From NCBI GenBank assembly GCA_036524775.1, contig DATDBO010000061.1, forward strand, positions 1-16,377: DNA of 16,377 bases, written 5' to 3'. The DNA comes from VRUE01 sp036524775 (GTDB lineage: Bacteria > Actinomycetota > Thermoleophilia > Solirubrobacterales > 70-9). The notes below the pieces were generated by a model, which was given only the letters and a program-made list of their open reading frames with translations, had not been told where the DNA came from and searched no databases. Positions within the stretch are counted from its first letter, which is position 1, and each line of letters starts with the position of its first letter. Positions 13,026-16,377 of this stretch are shown one piece after another. The position numbers and the translations under genes were made by a program.

Positions 13026-14285
13026 CTAGCGGCGGCCCTCGGCGCGCGCTTGGAGCAGCTCGCGCTCGCGGGCGTTGCCGCTCATCGCCGCCGCCCGGGC
13101 GAACTCCGCCTCTGCCTCTTCGGTGCGGCCGAGCCGCTCGAGCAGCTCGCCGCGCGCCGCCGGCAGCAGGTGGTACCCGTCCAGGGCGGGCTCGGAAGCG
13201 AGCCCTTCGAGCAGCTCGAGGCCGGCGGCCGGGCCGAACGCCATCCCGACGGCGACGGCGCGGTTCAGCCGCACGACCGGCGAGCCGGTGATCGCGTCGA
13301 GGCCGTCGTAGAAGGCGACGATCCGCTCCCAATCGGTCTGCTCGGGGGTGCGGGCGCGGGCGTGGCAGGCGGCGATCCCCGCCTGCAGCGCGTAGGGGCC
13401 GAGCGGCCGGCCCAGCGCTTCCGCCCGCTCCAGCGCCTTCAGGCCGCGGCCGATCAGGACGAAGTCCCAGCGCGAGCGGTCCTGCTCGAGCAGCGGGATC
13501 GCCTCGCCCGCGGCACCGGTGCGCGCCGGGAAGCGGGCCGCCTGCAGCTCCATCAACGCCACCAGCCCCAGCGCCTCGGGCTCGCGCGGCATGAGCCCGA
13601 CGAGGATCCGTCCCAGCCGCATCGCCTCCTCGCAGAGGTCGACGCGGACCCACTCCTCGCCGCCGCTGGCCGCGTAGCCCTCGTTGAAGATCGCGTAGAT
13701 CACCTCCAGCACCGAGGCGAGGCGCTGCTCGCGCTCGGCGGCGCCCGGCACCTCGATCGGCACCCGCGCCTCGGCCAGGGTTCGCTTGGCGCGGACGATC
13801 CGCTGCGCCACGGTCGACTCCTTGGCGAGGAAGGCACGGGCGATCTCGGCCGTGCTCAGCGAGCCGACCAGGCGCAGGGTCAGCGCCACCCGCGCCTCGG
13901 TCGCGAGCACCGGGTGGCAGGCGGTGAAGATCAGGCTGAGCAGGTCGTCTTCGATCTCGTCGTCGGCCGCGGCGGCGAGATCGGGTTCGGCCAGCCGTGC
14001 GCGCAGCTCGACCTCGTGCCCCAGCTGCTCCTCCTTGCGAGCCGCCATCTCGTTGCGGCGCATGCGGTCGATCGCCCGGTTCTTCGCCGTCGTCATCAGC
14101 CAGGCGCCGGGGTTGTCGGGAACGCCCGACCGGGGCCACTGCTCGAGCGCGGCGAGGAGCGCGTCCTGGGCCAGGTCCTCGGCCACGCCGACGTCCCCCG
14201 CGACGCGGGCCAACCCGGCGATCAGCCGGGCCGACTCGATCCTCCAGACCGCGTCGATCGCGCGGCGGGCGTCTTCCGCTTCCAT
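13026..14285 (-). CDS. ECF sigma factor of the ECF42 type with C-terminal TPR-like extension
   Basis: 419 aa, more than twice the size of a minimal ECF sigma. Sigma-2 (about residues 14-75) contains GVAEDLAQDALLAALEQW and PGAWLMTTAKNRAIDRMRR. Sigma-4 (about 125-180) contains ARVALTLRLVGSLSTAEIARAFLAKESTVAQRIVRAKRTL. The remaining ~235 residues are a helical extension (DUF6596/TPR-like) with LASVLEVIYAIFNEGYAAS, VRLNRAVAVGMAFGPAAGLELL and a terminal TPR-like repeat. In this sigma group the extension is reported to be needed for activity and no classical anti-sigma factor is encoded nearby, as here. The ATG at 14285 is the first standard start after the upstream YCII stop, 31 bp away. Its likely target is the promoter at 14813-14839. 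Confidence 0.93.
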   Translation of the reverse strand: MEAEDARRAIDAVWRIESARLIAGLARVAGDVGVAEDLAQDALLAALEQWPRSGVPDNPGAWLMTTAKNRAIDRMRRNEMAARKEEQLGHEVELRARLAEPDLAAAADDEIEDDLLSLIFTACHPVLATEARVALTLRLVGSLSTAEIARAFLAKESTVAQRIVRAKRTLAEARVPIEVPGAAEREQRLASVLEVIYAIFNEGYAASGGEEWVRVDLCEEAMRLGRILVGLMPREPEALGLVALMELQAARFPARTGAAGEAIPLLEQDRSRWDFVLIGRGLKALERAEALGRPLGPYALQAGIAACHARARTPEQTDWERIVAFYDGLDAITGSPVVRLNRAVAVGMAFGPAAGLELLEGLASEPALDGYHLLPAARGELLERLGRTEEAEAEFARAAAMSGNARERELLQARAEGRR

Positions 14286-14316
14286 GCTCTGCTCGCCCGC
14301 CGCGCCGTCCGGCCCG

Positions 14317-14745
14317 CTACTGGTTCTGCTCCGCCTGCTCCCGGATGCGCTCCTCCTGCTCGCGCAGCTCGGGCGTGAACTCCTCGCCGAAGTCGTCGGC
14401 CTCGAAGACCTGGCGGATCTCGATCTCACCCGGTTCGTCGTGTGGGTTGGGGCAGCGCTTGATCCACTCGACCGCCTCGTCGAAGGAGCGCACCTGCATC
14501 AGCCAGTAGCCGGCGATCAGCTCCTTGGTCTCGGCGAAGGGGCCGTCGATCACGGTCCGCTCGCCGCCGCCGCCGAAGCTGACCCGGGCGGCTTTGGAGG
14601 ACGGGTGCAGGCCCTCGCCGGCGAGCAGCACCCCGGCCTTGACCATCTCCTCGTTGAACTCGCCCATCGCGGCGAGCAGCTCCTCGCTGGGCATCTTGCC
14701 CGCCTCGGAGTCCTCGCTTGCCTTGACTATCGCCATCACTCTCAT
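14317..14745 (-). CDS. YCII-related DGPF-domain protein
   Basis: 142-aa protein of the YCII/DGPF family. The family motif DGPFAETKELIAGYW lies at residues 67-81, preceded by GLHPSSKAARV. After the ferredoxin-like domain (1-110) comes an acidic tail (EADDFGEEF) and a charged helix TPELREQEERIREQAEQNQ that may mediate contacts. DGPF genes characteristically sit beside ECF42 sigma factors and are their targets. Their molecular function is unknown; a role as sensor or effector of the sigma factor is hypothesised. The ATG at 14745 has AAAGGA about 7 nt upstream. It precedes the sigma gene and is probably co-transcribed with it. Confidence 0.93.
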   Translation of the reverse strand: MRVMAIVKASEDSEAGKMPSEELLAAMGEFNEEMVKAGVLLAGEGLHPSSKAARVSFGGGGERTVIDGPFAETKELIAGYWLMQVRSFDEAVEWIKRCPNPHDEPGEIEIRQVFEADDFGEEFTPELREQEERIREQAEQNQ

Positions 14746-14812
14746 CTCGGTGTCCTTTCGGGTCGTATCCGCGGGGCTCGGTGTGCTCGATGTTCCCGCC
14801 TTTTACCCATAC

Positions 14813-14839
14813 GACGAACGAAGGTCGCCGAAATCGACA
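14813..14839 (-). promoter_or_regulatory. Candidate ECF42-dependent promoter
   Basis: On the minus strand TGTCGA (14834-14839) is followed after 17 nt by CGTC (14813-14816). From memory, the motif described for ECF42 in Streptomyces is TGTCGA at -35 and CG(A/T)C at -10; the match here is exact with usual spacing. It would drive the DGPF-sigma operon with an mRNA leader of about 60 nt, implying positive autoregulation. Confidence 0.7.
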
Positions 14840-14856
14840 CGCTCGTGAAAATTTCC

Positions 14857-15942
14857 TCAGGCGCCGGCCTCGGCCGCCCTGAGGTCGGCCGAGATCCGCA
14901 CCGCGGCGGAGAGCAGCGGCGCCGCCAACACCAGTCCGACCGTGCCGAACAGGCAGCCACCGGCGATCGTCGCGATCAGCACCGCGAGCGGATGCAGTTT
15001 GAGAGCGGCGCCGTAGGCGATCGGCTGGACGAGCTGCTGGAGGATGCCGTTCGCGAGCAGAACGACGACGGCGAGCGCAAGCGCCGCCTCCGGTCCCTCG
15101 CCGCCGAGGGCGATCAGGACCGCGAAGGCCCCCGCCGTCCAGGCACCCAGATACGGGACGTAGCCGCCGACGAAGGTGACCGCGGCGATCGTGCCGGGCA
15201 GCGGGACTCCGAGGGCGAGCGCGCCTGCGCCGACGATCAGCGAGCTCCAGAGCGAGACGGCGGTGACACCGGCGAAGTACCCCCGCATGCTGCCGGCCAC
15301 CCGGCCCAGCATCGAGTGGGCAACCGGCACGGGCACGCCGAGATGGCGCTCGACGAAGCCGCCGATGGCGGGGGCGTCCTTGAGCAGGAAGAACAGGCTG
15401 AGGGCGGTGAAGGAGAGAAAGACCGCGAGCGACGCCAGCTTGTCGACACCGCCCAGCACGCCGTGGGTCAGGGCTTCGAAGGCGGCGCTGACCGAAGCGC
15501 TTGCATCGGCGTTCGCGCCGGCGGCGGTCGTCGCCTTGACCCCGAGGTCGCCGACCCAGGACTCGATCTCGCCCGCCCCTTCGCGAAGCCGCTCCGAGAG
15601 GCTGTCCGCCTGGCTGGCGATCCCGGTCAGGATCAGCAGCCCGACGCCGACGCCGACTGCGATGATCGCGAGGAAGACGAGCCCGGCGCCGATCCCCCTC
15701 GGGACCCCGTGCCGGCGCAACCAGTCGACGAGCGGAGAGGTCACCGAGGCGATGATCCCGGCCACGATCACCGGCAGCACGATCGTCTCGGTCAGCGAGA
15801 GAAGCCAGATCGCGCCGACCAGCGCCGCCGCGACTCCGACCAGGAGCCAAGCGGAGATGCCGAGGTCGCGCAGCCACTGCGGCGCGGCAAAGAGTCCGCT
15901 CAGCTCGCCCGGGTCGATCTCGGTCACTGGACGCTCGCTCAT
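14857..15942 (-). CDS. AI-2E family transporter (PF01594/UPF0118) membrane protein
   Basis: 361-aa polytopic protein typical of the AI-2E/TqsA/PerM superfamily. There are membrane segments near residues 31-50 and 52-72 (TETIVLPVIVAGIIASVTSPLVDWLRRHGVPRGIGAGLVF), then 85-107. A soluble helical loop (110-165) with an Ala-rich stretch follows. The C-terminal half contains VFLSFTALSLFFLLKD, GYFAGVTAVSLWSSLIVGAGALALGVPLPGTIAAVTFVGGYVPYLGAW (the conserved P-Y-x-G region) and the QQLVQPIAYGAALKLHPLAVLIATIAGG motif. About eight spans are expected. Despite the name, substrates range from signalling molecules to ions; none can be chosen here. ATG start. It is divergent from the MBL-fold gene (59 bp apart) and probably transcribed separately from the DGPF gene. 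Confidence 0.92.
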   Translation of the reverse strand: MSERPVTEIDPGELSGLFAAPQWLRDLGISAWLLVGVAAALVGAIWLLSLTETIVLPVIVAGIIASVTSPLVDWLRRHGVPRGIGAGLVFLAIIAVGVGVGLLILTGIASQADSLSERLREGAGEIESWVGDLGVKATTAAGANADASASVSAAFEALTHGVLGGVDKLASLAVFLSFTALSLFFLLKDAPAIGGFVERHLGVPVPVAHSMLGRVAGSMRGYFAGVTAVSLWSSLIVGAGALALGVPLPGTIAAVTFVGGYVPYLGAWTAGAFAVLIALGGEGPEAALALAVVVLLANGILQQLVQPIAYGAALKLHPLAVLIATIAGGCLFGTVGLVLAAPLLSAAVRISADLRAAEAGA

Positions 15943-16001
15943 CGCCGCGGCGGACGATACGCGGCGCTCCCGACATCGCCGCAGGCCGGCGGCGGGGTGA
16001 G

Positions 16002-16377
16002 ATGCCCGACCGGGTCACCTGGGTGGGGCACGCGACCGTCCTCGCCGAGCTCGACGGGGCCCGGCTGATCACCGACCCGGTGCTGCGCGCGCGGGTCGGG
16101 CCGCTGCGCCGCCACGGGCCCCCGCCGGCGCCGGGCGCGACGAAGGGCCTCGACGCGGTGCTGATCTCCCACCTGCACCACGACCACGCCGACCTGCCCT
16201 CGCTGCGCCGGATCGACCGCGAGGTCCCGGTGCTCGCCGCGCCGGGGTCTGCGGGGCTGCTCGAGCGCCAGGGCTTCGCCGCCGTCTCGGAGCTGGCGCC
16301 GGGGGAATCGAGCCGGGTCGGCGAGGTCGTCGTCACCGCCGTCGAGGCCCGGCATCCCGGCGGGGGACGATTCGAGC
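16002..16377 (+). CDS. UlaG-like metallo-beta-lactamase-fold hydrolase (3' end outside window)
   Basis: First 125 residues of an MBL-fold protein. The opening VTWVGHATVLAELDGARLITDPVL is typical of the UlaG/YcbJ-like branch (WxGHAT and TDPxL). The metal-binding motif HLHHDH (residues 57-62) is intact and followed by ADLPSL. A second expected His in ARHPGGGRFE lies near the window edge (about 118). It probably hydrolyses a phosphodiester, lactone or similar bond with two bound metals; the substrate is unknown. The ATG is preceded by GGCGGGGTGAG, giving a modest ribosome-binding site. Confidence 0.88.
   Translation, partial: MPDRVTWVGHATVLAELDGARLITDPVLRARVGPLRRHGPPPAPGATKGLDAVLISHLHHDHADLPSLRRIDREVPVLAAPGSAGLLERQGFAAVSELAPGESSRVGEVVVTAVEARHPGGGRFE

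Noticed and set aside
13786..16068. A 760-codon plus-strand frame across the sigma, DGPF and AI-2E genes
   Set aside because: It lies antisense to three well-supported genes, crosses their intergenic regions, and shows low-complexity charged sequence typical of GC-rich shadow frames.
14426..16336. A 636-codon minus-strand frame across the MBL, AI-2E and DGPF genes
   Set aside because: It reads the AI-2E and DGPF genes out of frame and is Arg-rich without domain signals.

Overview
The window is about 16.4 kb of very GC-rich DNA (roughly 70% by eye), densely packed with short intergenic gaps, frequent GTG starts, 4-bp ATGA overlaps and several start codons with little or no Shine-Dalgarno sequence. 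This points to an actinobacterium. The mix of an EthA-like Baeyer-Villiger monooxygenase, a DUF3556 membrane protein, an ECF42-type sigma factor and a Tat-exported oxidase next to a cupredoxin fits a soil lineage such as the Thermoleophilia/Solirubrobacterales. That placement is inference; no rRNA or marker gene is present.

Layout. (1) 1-5568, all minus strand, read right to left: a DUF3556-type polytopic membrane protein, an overlapping CrtI-like FAD oxidoreductase, a YadG/YadH-type ABC-2 exporter pair, a secreted cupredoxin, and the start of a Tat-exported protein that is probably a multicopper oxidase (cut by the window edge). Gaps of 40 bp or less, and overlaps, suggest one transcription unit for membrane or envelope redox chemistry and export. 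(2) 5649-6515, plus strand: a stand-alone 5'-3' exonuclease bracketed by two related palindromes. (3) 6564-9856, minus strand: VOC protein, RibD/DHFR-fold reductase, ethA-like monooxygenase and a double-hotdog thioesterase-like protein, closely packed, with a DUF2855 gene just upstream. (4) 11023-12063, plus strand: an extended-SDR (dihydroflavonol-reductase-like) gene, divergent from DUF2855.

(5) 12037-13023 is the least ordinary part. It has an AT-richer intergenic stretch with a minus-strand 14-codon mini-ORF preceded by a 14-base Shine-Dalgarno match. A 12-bp perfect hairpin that would carry a UUCG loop on the minus strand lies downstream of it. A divergent unrecognised 200-aa ORF follows, then a tandem dyad repeat. 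(6) 13026-14745, minus strand: a YCII/DGPF protein followed by an ECF42-type sigma factor with C-terminal extension. Upstream is a promoter-like TGTCGA-N17-CGTC, which matches my recollection of the motif described for this sigma group. (7) 14857-15942, minus: an AI-2E-family (PF01594) membrane protein. (8) 16002 to the end, plus: a truncated UlaG-like metallo-beta-lactamase-fold protein.

Most genes belong to known families. The best candidates for something undescribed are the mini-ORF/structured RNA unit with its divergent unknown gene, the paired palindromes, and the six-gene redox/export cluster. No tRNA, rRNA, CRISPR array, insertion sequence or phage gene was seen.
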